A stretch of DNA of 64,000 nt from Williamsia phyllosphaerae (GTDB lineage Bacteria; Actinomycetota; Actinomycetes; Mycobacteriales; Mycobacteriaceae). Under the pieces are notes generated by a model that worked only from the letters and a program-made list of their open reading frames with translations, was not told the DNA's origin and did no database searches. Positions within the stretch are counted from its first letter, which is position 1. The number at the start of each line of letters is the position of its first letter. The stretch covers positions 2,356,001 through 2,420,000 of the forward strand of contig NZ_BMCS01000001.1 in assembly GCF_014635305.1 (NCBI RefSeq), written 5' to 3'. Both the position numbers and the translations under genes were made by a program. Of this stretch, positions 16,384-25,182 are shown piece after piece.

Positions 16384-17085
16384 ATGACATCGATCGAGGG
16401 CGCAGTGGTTCTGGTGACCGGGGGTCGGCGCGGTCTGGGTGCGGCGCTGGTCGACGAGGTTCTCGCACGCGGTGCGCGCGCGGTCTACTCCACCGCGCGC
16501 TCGGCGTTCGACGACCCGCGGCCGGCCGTCACGACCGCGGTGGTCGAGGTGGGTTCGCAGGACTCGATCGATGCCCTGGCCGGGATCGCCGGTGACGTGG
16601 ACATCGTCATCAACAACGCGGGCGTGTTGCTTCCCGCGCCCCTGCTGACCGGCGAGATGGCCGATGTCGTGAACACGTTCGACGTCAACGCCTTCGGGCC
16701 GTTGCGGGTCGTCCGATCGTTCGCCCCGATCCTGGCGGCCAACGGAGGCGGGGCCGTCGTGAACGTGCACTCGGTGCTCTCGTGGCTCGGCGGCAGCGGC
16801 GCCTACGGCGCGTCGAAGGCGGCTATGTGGTCGATCACCAATTCCCTGCGGACCGAACTCGCCGGGCAGAACACCCACGTCCTCGGCGTGCACGCCGGCT
16901 TCATCGACACCGAGATGGTCTCCGACATCGGGATGCCCAAGACGTCACCCGCCGTCATCGCGGCTCGGATCCTCGACGGGCTCGAGGCGGGCGCACTCGA
17001 GGTGTTGGCCGACGACACCACGGTGGCGGTCAAGGCCATGCTCGCCGGGCCCGTCGAGAACCTCACCTTCGCCTCGTCACACTGA
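16384..17085 (+). CDS. SDR family NAD(P)-dependent oxidoreductase
   Basis: 233 residues. The classical SDR layout is visible: VLVTGGRRGLGAAL (TGxxxGxG cofactor loop, about residue 12), NNAG (about 77), catalytic Ser in HSVLSW (about 130) and YGASK (Tyr-Lys, about 143). The C-terminus is short. The substrate cannot be told. It is controlled by the divergent HxlR regulator through two operators and is followed at 30 bp by a tautomerase-family gene. A small inducible detoxification unit is plausible. Confidence 0.87.
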   Translation: MTSIEGAVVLVTGGRRGLGAALVDEVLARGARAVYSTARSAFDDPRPAVTTAVVEVGSQDSIDALAGIAGDVDIVINNAGVLLPAPLLTGEMADVVNTFDVNAFGPLRVVRSFAPILAANGGGAVVNVHSVLSWLGGSGAYGASKAAMWSITNSLRTELAGQNTHVLGVHAGFIDTEMVSDIGMPKTSPAVIAARILDGLEAGALEVLADDTTVAVKAMLAGPVENLTFASSH

Positions 17086-17115
17086 TCGCCGATCCGACCA
17101 CCGTAAGGACGCTCG

Positions 17116-17541
17116 ATGCCACTCTGGACGATCCATCACTCCCCGGGCGTCTTCTCCGACGACGACAAGGCCTCGCTCGCCGAGGAGATCACCGACCGGT
17201 ACGAGAAGGTCGGTCTGCCGAGGTTCTACGTGGTCGTGATCTTCCGCGAGGTGACCGCCGACAACTTCTACGTCGGTGGCGTCTCGGCGCCGCTGAGCGC
17301 ACGTGTCGAGATCGCCCACATCGCGCGCCATCTGCCCGACGCGGCGAGTCGGCGTCGGACGGCCCGCTGGGTCGGGGACGTCCTGGCCCCCTACCTCGAA
17401 CGTCATGACGGCCTGCATTGGGAGTTCCACATCGACGAGACCAGCGAGGAGCTCTGGATGATCAACGGGATTGTCCCGCCACCGGCCCGCTCGGACGCGG
17501 AGAAGAACTGGGCGCGCACCAACACGCCCGCGCCCTGGTGA
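17116..17541 (+). CDS. Tautomerase family protein (cis-CaaD-like)
   Basis: 141 residues starting MPLWTIHHS. After Met removal, Pro1 is the expected catalytic base of the tautomerase superfamily. Length (about twice a 4-OT subunit) and pattern (FYVVVIFREV, HWEFHIDETSEELWMING) match the cis-3-chloroacrylate dehalogenase / Tautomerase_3 group. True dehalogenase activity cannot be claimed. It is 30 bp downstream of the SDR gene, so probably under the same HxlR control. Confidence 0.75.
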   Translation: MPLWTIHHSPGVFSDDDKASLAEEITDRYEKVGLPRFYVVVIFREVTADNFYVGGVSAPLSARVEIAHIARHLPDAASRRRTARWVGDVLAPYLERHDGLHWEFHIDETSEELWMINGIVPPPARSDAEKNWARTNTPAPW

Positions 17542-17603
17542 GACGCAGATCAACTCGTCTCTGCCGAGCCGACCGGCGTCTGGTCGCATAAAATCCGACA
17601 ATA

Positions 17604-18311
17604 ATGATCACAAAAGAAGATGCGATCGGCGCTGAAGCCCGACTGTCCTGGATTCTCGCCGCCGTTGCCGGAATGATCGGCGCTGCAGCGTTCCTCGATT
17701 CGGAGGGTTACTTCGTCACCTTCATGACCGGTAACACCGAACGTGCGGTGTTGCAGGGATTCGACACAACCCGATCCCGGGGCGTGATCGGCCCGTCCGC
17801 GCTCAACGCCGCCATCCTGATCGTGGCGTTCATCTCGGGGGTGGCCATCGCGATGTACATGCGACGTCGGTTCTGGAAGAACCATCCCCACGGGGCGACG
17901 GTGCTCACCACCATCGGCTTGTTCACCGCGGGCCTGGTCGACTTCATCCTCAACGGGTTCGACGGCAACGACGTCACCTACGTCCCCATCGTGATCGTCG
18001 CGTTCTCGGTCGGGGCACTCAACGCCGCCTTCGTGAAGAACGGCGAGGTGTCCATCCCGTTGAGCTACGTCACCGGCACTCTCGTCAAACTGGGGCAGGG
18101 CATCGAACGTCACGCGCGCGGTGGCGGCACGATGTACGACTGGCTCGGTTACACGTTGCTCTACGCGGGTTTCATCGCCGGCGCCGCGTTCGGCGGCATC
18201 GTCGGCACCATCATCGACGACGGTTACGTCCTGTTCGGCGCCGGCGCACTGTGCGCCGCGGCCACCGCGATCACCTTCTTCCACACCGACCGCAAGACGA
18301 TTCTCGGCTGA
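17604..18311 (+). CDS. YoaK/DUF1275 family membrane protein
   Basis: 235 residues with about six hydrophobic helices. AAAFLDSEGYFVTFMTGNTERAV near the N-terminus and PLSYVTGTLVKLGQGI near residue 155 are the two repeated signature motifs of DUF1275 (YoaK). Function unknown. It starts 62 bp after the tautomerase gene and is followed by a separate hydrolase pair. Confidence 0.85.
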   Translation: MITKEDAIGAEARLSWILAAVAGMIGAAAFLDSEGYFVTFMTGNTERAVLQGFDTTRSRGVIGPSALNAAILIVAFISGVAIAMYMRRRFWKNHPHGATVLTTIGLFTAGLVDFILNGFDGNDVTYVPIVIVAFSVGALNAAFVKNGEVSIPLSYVTGTLVKLGQGIERHARGGGTMYDWLGYTLLYAGFIAGAAFGGIVGTIIDDGYVLFGAGALCAAATAITFFHTDRKTILG

Positions 18312-18359
18312 CCATCGCCCGACGCGGGAGCTCGTCGGGCCGTCGCTACAGTTCCGATC

Positions 18360-19157
18360 ATGGGATTGCGATACGACGTGGCGGGTGCGGGTCCGACGCT
18401 GGTGTTGGTCCACGGGGTCGTGCATCGACGCCAGGCCTGGGATCCGGTTCTCGACCTGCTCACCCCGTACCGCCGGGTGGTCACCGTCGACCTTCCCGGT
18501 CATGGTGAGTCCGACGACCTCGACGTCTTCGGTGCGCAGCGCCTGCTGCAGTTCACCGACCGGCTCGCCGAGTTCATCGGAGGACTCGAGGCATCCGACG
18601 GACCGGTGCACGTCGCGGGGAACTCGCTCGGCGGCTACCTCTCGATGTGTCTGGCCGCGCGGGGCGAGGTGGCGTCGGCGACGGCACTGTCGCCGGCGGG
18701 GTTCTGGAACGGCCCCGCCGCGCAGGCGCGCAGCCTGACCAAGTTCGCCATCCTGCGGACCGCCGCCTCCGGACTCGGGAAGCGGGCGCCGGCCGCGTTC
18801 CGGAGCCGGTTCATCCGCTATCCGTCGCTGGCGCCGTTCTTCGCCCACCCCAGTCGGGTGTCGTACGAGTCCGCGGTCGTCGACCTGAACTCGCTGCTGA
18901 CCAACACCACTCTGGCCGGTGGTGTCGACGAACCGTTCCCGCTGCCGGCACTGACGTCGCCGGTGGTGCCGGTGACCGTGGCCTGGGGTACCCGCGACCT
19001 CATCCTCCCGTACCGCAACCGCCACAACGTGCTCGAGCACTTCCCCCACGCGCGGCTGATCTCGGTGCCCGGCGTCGGTCACGTCCCGATGGGGGACAAC
19101 CCGGAGTTGATCGCGTCGATCCTGTTGTCCGGCAGCGAGCTTCCCGCAGCCAAATGA
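18360..19157 (+). CDS. Alpha/beta fold hydrolase
   Basis: 265 residues. The oxyanion strand is LVLVHGVVHRRQAW. The nucleophile elbow is GNSLGG (about residue 87), with Asn in place of the more common His. The catalytic Asp is in WGTRDLILPY and the terminal His in GVGHVPMGDNP. It resembles small esterases and C-C hydrolases, with no substrate evident. Its stop overlaps the ATG of the carboxylesterase gene (ATGA), so the two are co-translated. Confidence 0.85.
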   Translation: MGLRYDVAGAGPTLVLVHGVVHRRQAWDPVLDLLTPYRRVVTVDLPGHGESDDLDVFGAQRLLQFTDRLAEFIGGLEASDGPVHVAGNSLGGYLSMCLAARGEVASATALSPAGFWNGPAAQARSLTKFAILRTAASGLGKRAPAAFRSRFIRYPSLAPFFAHPSRVSYESAVVDLNSLLTNTTLAGGVDEPFPLPALTSPVVPVTVAWGTRDLILPYRNRHNVLEHFPHARLISVPGVGHVPMGDNPELIASILLSGSELPAAK

Positions 19158-20455
19158 GCGACGGGACGAGCGGGCGGAGGACCGTACTCACCGCGGCCGG
19201 GCCGATCACCGTGGCGGTCGCCGACGACCTCGTCCGTGCGCGGGGGATCCCGTACGCCTCCGCCGATCGTTTCGGCCTCCCGCAACCGGTGTCGCCGTGG
19301 ACCGGGCCGCGTCCCGCGGTGGACCGTGGCCCGGCCGCGCCGCAGGACCCGTCGCGCCTGGACACCGTGGCCGGGGCCGTCGGGGCGGACCTCAGCACGT
19401 CGGAGGACTGTCAGGTGGTGTCGGTGACCGCCCCGGCCGACGCGCGCGATCTACCGGTCCTGGTGTGGTTTCACGGCGGCGCGTACGTCTCCGGTGCCGG
19501 TGAGGCGCCGCAGTACGACGCCGACGATCTGGCGCGTGAGGGGATCGTCGTCGTCAGCGTCACCTACCGGTTGGGGGTCCTCGGGTACCTCACGCCGCCC
19601 GGCACCGACCACGACAACCTCGGGTTGCACGACCAGATCGCCGCGTTGCGGTGGGTGCGGGTGTCCGTCGCGGCGTTCGGCGGCGATCCCGACCGGGTCA
19701 CGATCGCCGGCCACTCCGCGGGCGGCGACGCCGTCGTGTCGATGATGTTGTCGGCCGACGCGGACGGTCTGTACCAGCGCGCCATCGTGCAGAGTGCGCC
19801 GCTGGGGATGCGGATCGGTCGGAGCGAGATGGTCGAGGCGTTGCGCGCCCGCCTGGGCCAGTTGCTCGATGACCCGATGACCGCGTCCACCGACGAGATC
19901 CTCGCCGCGCAGCGCGAACTCGCCGTCCTCGCGACGTCGTACAAGTCCGTCGGTGCGCTGCCGTTCGGGACGCGGATGGGGATCGCGCCGCTGCCGTCGG
20001 AGGAATCGGCCGATGCCCGCCTCGCGGAGGTCGCGCGGCGATGCGAGTTGCTCGTCGGCCACACCGCCTCAGACGCGTCGCCCTACGTCCTGGGTGACCC
20101 GCGCGCGATGCGTCTGACGCGGGCCGGCTTCCCCGGGCGGGCGGTGTACCGCCTCGTCGTCCGACGGGTCACCCACGCGGTGTTCGGCCGGTCGGCGCAC
20201 GGTCTCGCCGCCCGGTGGACCGACGCGGGCGGTGCCGCGGCGCAGTACGTCTTCGGTTGGGCGCCGCGAACCGGACTGCTCGGCGCGTGCCATTCCATCG
20301 AGCTGCCGTTCCTGTTCAGCGGTTCCTGGTCGGACGCGTTGATGCTCGGCGGGCAGGACCCCGATCCCCGGCTCGCGGCGCGTATGCGTCGCACCTGGGC
20401 GACGTTCGTCCGCGACGGTGTCGCCGGGCTGGGAACTCGGTCGCTGACCTTCTGA
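19154..20455 (+). CDS. Type B carboxylesterase family protein
   Basis: 433 residues, shorter than the usual ~500. VWFHGGAYVSGAG is the oxyanion hole and GHSAGGDAVVSMM the nucleophile elbow (about residue 197). LLVGHTASDASPYV and CHSIELPFLF supply the likely acid and His. The ordinary N-terminal start of the family is abbreviated. There is no signal peptide. It probably hydrolyses a carboxyl ester together with the coupled upstream hydrolase; the substrate is unknown. Confidence 0.85.
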   Translation: MSDGTSGRRTVLTAAGPITVAVADDLVRARGIPYASADRFGLPQPVSPWTGPRPAVDRGPAAPQDPSRLDTVAGAVGADLSTSEDCQVVSVTAPADARDLPVLVWFHGGAYVSGAGEAPQYDADDLAREGIVVVSVTYRLGVLGYLTPPGTDHDNLGLHDQIAALRWVRVSVAAFGGDPDRVTIAGHSAGGDAVVSMMLSADADGLYQRAIVQSAPLGMRIGRSEMVEALRARLGQLLDDPMTASTDEILAAQRELAVLATSYKSVGALPFGTRMGIAPLPSEESADARLAEVARRCELLVGHTASDASPYVLGDPRAMRLTRAGFPGRAVYRLVVRRVTHAVFGRSAHGLAARWTDAGGAAAQYVFGWAPRTGLLGACHSIELPFLFSGSWSDALMLGGQDPDPRLAARMRRTWATFVRDGVAGLGTRSLTF

Positions 20456-20467
20456 CCGCCGCTGGGG

Positions 20468-21265
20468 TCAGCGGATGGCCGCGCGGGTTCGCAATCTGCT
20501 CACGGCCGCGAGAACCAGCAGGGTCACCGCCAGCAGGATTGTCGTCAGAGCGGCCGCGGACAACGCCTGACCACGATCGGACAATCCGAAGATGCTGACC
20601 GGCAGCGTCTTCCACGTCGGCGGGTACACCATGATGGTGGCCCCCAGCTCGCCCATCGAGAGTGCGATCGCGAGCCCGGCGGCGGCGCCGAGAGCGGGCA
20701 GCAACAGCGGGAGTTCGACGCGGAACAGGACCCGGGCCGGGCTCGCGCCCAGGGATTGGGCCGCCTGTCGTAGCGCGGGATCGAGACGCTCGGCCGCCGC
20801 CGAGACCGAGCTGAAGGCGAACGCCAGCACCAGGACCATGTGCGCGACGATGACGATCCACTTGGTCCCACCCAGCAGCAGCGGACGCGAGTTGAACGAG
20901 ATCAGCAGTCCCAGGCCGATCGCCACCGACGGGACGGCGATCGGGATGTGAAACGCGGCGTCGGTCACGCGCCGCAGCCACGGCGGCGCCGATCGGGCGG
21001 CCAGCGCAGCCCAGGTCCCGACGACCAGTGCCAGCGCGCCGGCGATGACCGCGGTCTGCAGACTCACCGACAGGCTGGCGAGGTCGTCGCCGGACAACGC
21101 GTCACCGAAGCGGGCCACCCCGAGATCGGTCGGCAGCGGACCGTTCCACGACCCGGCGAAGGCCGCGAGGACGACGGTGGCGATGGGCGCGACGAAGACG
21201 ACCGTCACCACGACCCCGAACAGCGCCCATACCGCGGCGCGACTACGCCTGGTCCAGAACAGCAT
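20468..21265 (-). CDS. ABC transporter permease, 2-aminoethylphosphonate-type (PhnV-like)
   Basis: 265 residues with six membrane helices. The EAA loop (RQAAQSLGASPARVLFRVELPLL) for contact with the ATPase lies at about 165-185. It is the last gene of a minus-strand operon, and its start overlaps the previous permease gene by 23 bp. The operon's binding protein and catabolic enzymes point to 2-aminoethylphosphonate or a related phosphonate as substrate. Confidence 0.85.
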   Translation of the reverse strand: MLFWTRRSRAAVWALFGVVVTVVFVAPIATVVLAAFAGSWNGPLPTDLGVARFGDALSGDDLASLSVSLQTAVIAGALALVVGTWAALAARSAPPWLRRVTDAAFHIPIAVPSVAIGLGLLISFNSRPLLLGGTKWIVIVAHMVLVLAFAFSSVSAAAERLDPALRQAAQSLGASPARVLFRVELPLLLPALGAAAGLAIALSMGELGATIMVYPPTWKTLPVSIFGLSDRGQALSAAALTTILLAVTLLVLAAVSRLRTRAAIR

Positions 21266-22163
21266 TGCCGTTGTCCTTCCGTGTCGACGCCCCGCGGCCG
21301 GAGGTCATTTGCGCGAACGCCTTTCGATAGAGCAGATACAGGCCGATCGACAGTCCGACCTGAACGGTCGCGATCACCGCGGCCCCCGGGAGGTCGAAGG
21401 TGACGATCCCGCGGGTGTAGATCAGGACCGGGAGCGTGGTGACGTCCTTGGCGCCGGTGAACAGCACGATCCCGAACTCGTTGAGCGTCAGCAGCAACAC
21501 GAGTCCGCCGCCGGCGATCAGTGCCGGCCACGCCTCGGGCATCACGACCGTGCGCAACACCCGCCACGGTGAGGCACCGAGACTCGCTGCGACGTCGAGC
21601 TGTTCACGCGGGACCATCGCGAACGCTGCGAGCAGGGGGCGTACGACGAACGGGGTGAAGAAGGTGATCTCGGCGACGATGACACCGAGCTCGGTGGTCA
21701 GGAAGTTCACCGGACGGGAACCGATGATCTCGAACAGCGCAGCGTTGACGATGCCTGCGCTGCCGTAGATGAACGTGAAGGCCAGCGTGATGAGGAACGA
21801 CGGGAGGGCGAGGACGGTGTCGATCAGTCGCCCCACGACGGTCGATCCCGGGAACGGGACGAAGGCCAGGACCACCGCGATGAACGTGCCGAGCACCAGG
21901 CATCCGAGGGTCGCACACGCCGCGATCCGCGCGGTGGTGACCAGCGACGTCCGGAACAGCTCGGACGACAAGACCCCCGACCACGAACTCGTCCCACGGC
22001 CCGAGGTGGAGTTCAGCAGTACCCGCACCAGTGGATACACCGCGACCACGGCCACGATCACCAGCGGTCCGATCGTCCACCACACGGCCGCAGTACGCCG
22101 AACGGGTGGGTTGGGCTCCGGGGTCGGCGCCTCGGATAGGCGTTCGACGAGACCGGCGGTCAT
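21243..22163 (-). CDS. ABC transporter permease, 2-aminoethylphosphonate-type
   Basis: 306 residues from ATG 22163 (MTAGLVERLSEAP). Six membrane helices, with the EAA loop LDVAASLGASPWRVLRTVVMPEA at about 195-217. It pairs with the 20468 gene as a heterodimeric translocation channel. Its ATG overlaps the TGA of the ATPase gene. Confidence 0.85.
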   Translation of the reverse strand: MTAGLVERLSEAPTPEPNPPVRRTAAVWWTIGPLVIVAVVAVYPLVRVLLNSTSGRGTSSWSGVLSSELFRTSLVTTARIAACATLGCLVLGTFIAVVLAFVPFPGSTVVGRLIDTVLALPSFLITLAFTFIYGSAGIVNAALFEIIGSRPVNFLTTELGVIVAEITFFTPFVVRPLLAAFAMVPREQLDVAASLGASPWRVLRTVVMPEAWPALIAGGGLVLLLTLNEFGIVLFTGAKDVTTLPVLIYTRGIVTFDLPGAAVIATVQVGLSIGLYLLYRKAFAQMTSGRGASTRKDNGNAVLDQA

Positions 22164-23347
22164 GACACGTCGTTCGTCGACACGAGCACTCCGGCGCCGG
22201 GCGGGAACGTCACCCAGACGATCGAGTCGACCCCGTGGTCGGTCCGGCCCGGAAGATCGGCGTCGAGCAACACGTCCGGGAGACCGTCGACGGCCAGGGT
22301 GACCCGCGTCGTCGATCCCTGCCACACCGTCGCCGTGACCCGCGCGCAGATCGCGCCGCGACCCGAGGTCGTGGCGACGGATATCTCGTGGGGTCGGATG
22401 CAGACCATCGCAGGAGTGCCCGGGGACCAGCCCGGCGCCCCGACACGCGTGGCCGGCGCGGTGACATCGAGCATCCGATCACCGACCGCGACCAGCGCGG
22501 TCGTCCCCGACACCCGCCCGACCGTGCACGGGAGGAGATTCGCACCGCCGAGGAAGGCGGCGGTGAACGCCGACGGCGGTCGGGTCCAGAGCGTGTCGGC
22601 GGTGTCGACGTCGACCAGGCGCGCATCGCGCATCACCGCGACCCGGTCGGCCAGGGCGAGCGCCTCGGTCTGATCGTGGGTGACGTAGAGCATCGCGGTG
22701 TCGGGGAGGGCGGCCCGCAGCTCCTGCAGTTCGGTCAGCATCGACTGTCGCAGGGCGGCGTCGAGTGCGGCCAGGGGCTCGTCGAGCAGCAGCACGCCGG
22801 GTCGGATGGCGAGCGCGCGGGCGATGGCGACGCGCTGCTGCTGTCCGCCGGAGAGCTCCCGCGGCAGCCGGTCGGCGAACCCCGACATGCTGACCATCTC
22901 GAGTGCTTCACGCACACGGTCGGAGATCTCGCTGCGGGCAACCCGATTCGCCCGCAGGCCGAACGCCACGTTGTCCCGGACGCGCAGATGCGGGAACAGG
23001 GCGTAGGACTGGACGACCACGCCGATCCCGCGCTTGGCGGGCGGGAGGTCGGTGACGTCCCGGTCGCCGAGACGCACGCGTCCCGACGACGGGCGGACGA
23101 AGCCGGCGAGTGCCTTCAGGGCGGTCGACTTGCCCGAGCCGCTCGGTCCGAGCAGGGCCACGGTCTCACCGGGCGCCACCCGAAGGCTGAAGTCCGACAG
23201 CGCGTCCTGCGCGCCGCGGCCACGGCCGTAGGTGACGGTGACCCGGTCGAAGGTGATGGCCGGGCCGGCCGGAGCCGTCGGCGTCGGTGTCGACCGTGTC
23301 CCGCCACGCAGACGGCGCCGCGTGGACGAAGTGTTGAGGTCCGACAT
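22160..23347 (-). CDS. ABC transporter ATP-binding protein, 2-aminoethylphosphonate-type
   Basis: 395 residues from ATG 23347. Walker A is [11 protein letters not shown] (about residue 65). The Q-loop is VVQSYALFPHL, the signature [16 protein letters not shown], and Walker B VLLLDEPLAALD followed by the H-loop THDQTEAL. A C-terminal TOBE-type regulatory domain covers the last ~130 residues. It belongs to the PotA/FbpC-like importer ATPases. It starts 2 bp after the binding-protein gene's stop and overlaps the next permease by ATGA. Confidence 0.9.
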   Translation of the reverse strand: MSDLNTSSTRRRLRGGTRSTPTPTAPAGPAITFDRVTVTYGRGRGAQDALSDFSLRVAPGETVALLGPSGSGKSTALKALAGFVRPSSGRVRLGDRDVTDLPPAKRGIGVVVQSYALFPHLRVRDNVAFGLRANRVARSEISDRVREALEMVSMSGFADRLPRELSGGQQQRVAIARALAIRPGVLLLDEPLAALDAALRQSMLTELQELRAALPDTAMLYVTHDQTEALALADRVAVMRDARLVDVDTADTLWTRPPSAFTAAFLGGANLLPCTVGRVSGTTALVAVGDRMLDVTAPATRVGAPGWSPGTPAMVCIRPHEISVATTSGRGAICARVTATVWQGSTTRVTLAVDGLPDVLLDADLPGRTDHGVDSIVWVTFPPGAGVLVSTNDVS

Positions 23348-23349
23348 GA

Positions 23350-24405
23350 TCAACTCCCCGTGGCCTTCTGGTACGCGGCGACGCCTCCGTCGAGGCCGGA
23401 GAGCACCGAGTTCCAGTCCGGCCGCCACACCGTGACGCCGGAGATGGCCTGGGCCGGTGAGTTCGCCGCGGTGTCGGCGGGGATGTCGGTGCGCACCGAC
23501 ACCCCGAGGGCGTCGGGCCCGACGGTCTTCTGCACGTCGGAGGACAGCAGGAACTCGAGCAGCTTCTTCGCGTTCTCCGAGTGCGGCGCACCCGAGGTGA
23601 CACCGGCGACGTACGGCAATGACACCGTGGTTCTGGTGCCGTTCGACTCGGCCGGGAAGAACAGTTCGAATGCGGACTTGTCGTCGCGGATGGACGTGAG
23701 GTTCATCTGCACGTCGCCGTTGGCCACCATGATCTCGCCGTTGCTCACCTTCGGCTGCAGCTTGCCCGTGGAGCTCGACGGGCCGACGTTGTTGGCCTGC
23801 AGGCGCTTGAGGTAGTCCAGGCCACCCTGTTCGCCGCGCAGATGCTGCAGCAGGAGCAGAACCGCGGTCCCGTCACCGGCCTGTCCGGGGGTCGAGTACT
23901 GGATCTTGTCGGCGAAGCGGGGGTCGAGTAGATCGTCGAAGGTGGTGGGCGCCGGTGTCGCCCGGGGGCTGCGGATGAACGACAGGTAGTTGTCGACGAT
24001 GGAGACGTACTTGCCCGCGGAGTCCTTGTTGTCGGCGGCGACGGCCGAGGTGTCCACCCCCGATTCCGCGAGCAGCCCGGCGTCGTCGGCCTTCTGGATG
24101 AACGGCGGCAGCGTCACCATGAGGTCGGCCTGCGGGTTGGACTGCTCCTTCTGGACACGGGATACGACCTCGCCGGAGCCGGCCTCCACATAGTTCACCG
24201 AGATCTTGGTCTGCTCGGTGAATTTCGCGAATTCGGCCTTGTACCAGTCACCGAGGCCGTCGGCGCTGTAGACCGTGACGGTGTCGGAGCCCGACGTGGA
24301 GGTGCCGGTTCCACCGCAGGCGGTGGCGGTGACCAGCACGGCGGCGGTCGAGGTCAGTGCGATGGCGATGTGGCGAAGTCGGTTTCGACGAGATCGGACA
24401 GACAT
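23350..24405 (-). CDS. 2-aminoethylphosphonate-type ABC transporter substrate-binding lipoprotein
   Basis: 351 residues from ATG 24405 with AAAGGA upstream. A basic N-terminus and hydrophobic segment end in lipobox LVTATACGG, so the mature protein is anchored outside the membrane by a lipid-modified Cys (about residue 30). The mature part (TVTVYSADGLGDWYKAEFAK, PQADLMVTLPPFIQKAD) resembles the iron/phosphonate extracellular binding family that includes putative 2-aminoethylphosphonate receptors. It is followed by its ATPase and permeases. Confidence 0.85.
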   Translation of the reverse strand: MSVRSRRNRLRHIAIALTSTAAVLVTATACGGTGTSTSGSDTVTVYSADGLGDWYKAEFAKFTEQTKISVNYVEAGSGEVVSRVQKEQSNPQADLMVTLPPFIQKADDAGLLAESGVDTSAVAADNKDSAGKYVSIVDNYLSFIRSPRATPAPTTFDDLLDPRFADKIQYSTPGQAGDGTAVLLLLQHLRGEQGGLDYLKRLQANNVGPSSSTGKLQPKVSNGEIMVANGDVQMNLTSIRDDKSAFELFFPAESNGTRTTVSLPYVAGVTSGAPHSENAKKLLEFLLSSDVQKTVGPDALGVSVRTDIPADTAANSPAQAISGVTVWRPDWNSVLSGLDGGVAAYQKATGS

Positions 24406-24417
24406 GGGGATCCTTTG

Positions 24418-24440
24418 GGAGTGGAGTGGAGTGGAGTGGC
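24418..24440. repeat. Pentanucleotide repeat upstream of the binding-protein gene
   Basis: Three GTGGA units and a final GTGGC (24421-24440), preceded by GGGA. The tract lies 13-35 bp upstream of the binding-protein start, between it and the phosphonatase-like gene. Slippage here would change spacing in the untranslated region, not a reading frame. Confidence 0.8.
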
Positions 24441-24448
24441 GGGTGGTG

Positions 24449-25141
24449 TCAGGAGAGGACGAGCTGGCCGAAATCGGAGATGGAGTCGACGACGTGCGTC
24501 GCGCCGGCACCCTCGAGCTGTGTTCTGTCGTGGGCGCCGGTGAGGGTGCCCGCGACGATGCGCGCCCCGGCGCGCAGGCCGCTGAGGACGTCGCTGGAGG
24601 TGTCACCGAGCACGGCGACGGTGCGGACGTCGTCGATCCCGAGGTCGAGGACCGCGCGCAGGACGAGGTCGGGGTACGGGCGTCCGCGGCCTGCCTCCTC
24701 GGGTGACAGCGTGAGGTCGGCGACGTCGGACCATCCGAGGACGTCGAGGAGTCGGTGCTGGGTGGCGCGGCTGAAACCCGTTGTGAGGGCGACCTTGATC
24801 CCGGAGCCGCGCAACTGTGCGATGGTCTCCGCTGCGCCGGCGATGGGACGGATGTCACCGGTGCCGATCAGGTCGTCGTAAGCGGCCTCGAAGGCCCGGT
24901 TGCCGGCCTGTGCACGGTCCTCGTCGTCGCCGGTCAGCGCGCGGAAGACGGTGATCTTGGACTGGCCCATGGTGTCGATCACGTACTGCCGGGCGTGCTC
25001 TCGTTCGGGTCCGTCGTCGGGGATCCCGGCGGCGGTGGCGGCGACGTCGAAGGCCTGCAGGACGAGCCCACCGTCGGAGACGGTGGTACCGGCCATGTCG
25101 AGGACTGCGAGCGCGATGGGAGCGGGCGTGGTGGTGGACAA
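24449..25141 (-). CDS. Phosphonatase-like HAD hydrolase (PhnX-type)
   Basis: 230 residues. HAD motif I is LDMAGTTV with nucleophile Asp. MGQSKITVFRAL holds a Lys at the place where phosphonoacetaldehyde hydrolase uses a Schiff-base Lys. Motif II is ALTTGFSR, and motifs III/IV are in PYPDLVLR and VAVLGDTSSDV. This fits the phosphonatase-like group, which cleaves the C-P bond of phosphonoacetaldehyde to acetaldehyde and phosphate. Its neighbours, an AEP-type importer and a FAD amine oxidoreductase, would supply that substrate. Confidence 0.85.
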   Translation of the reverse strand: MSTTTPAPIALAVLDMAGTTVSDGGLVLQAFDVAATAAGIPDDGPEREHARQYVIDTMGQSKITVFRALTGDDEDRAQAGNRAFEAAYDDLIGTGDIRPIAGAAETIAQLRGSGIKVALTTGFSRATQHRLLDVLGWSDVADLTLSPEEAGRGRPYPDLVLRAVLDLGIDDVRTVAVLGDTSSDVLSGLRAGARIVAGTLTGAHDRTQLEGAGATHVVDSISDFGQLVLS

Positions 25142-25182
25142 GTGTGTCCCTTTCGCGAGGTGGTGTGCGGGGGTCGGAGGTG

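Noticed and set aside
24418..24440. CRISPR-like or minisatellite array
   Set aside because: Units of five bases with no spacers; a simple microsatellite.
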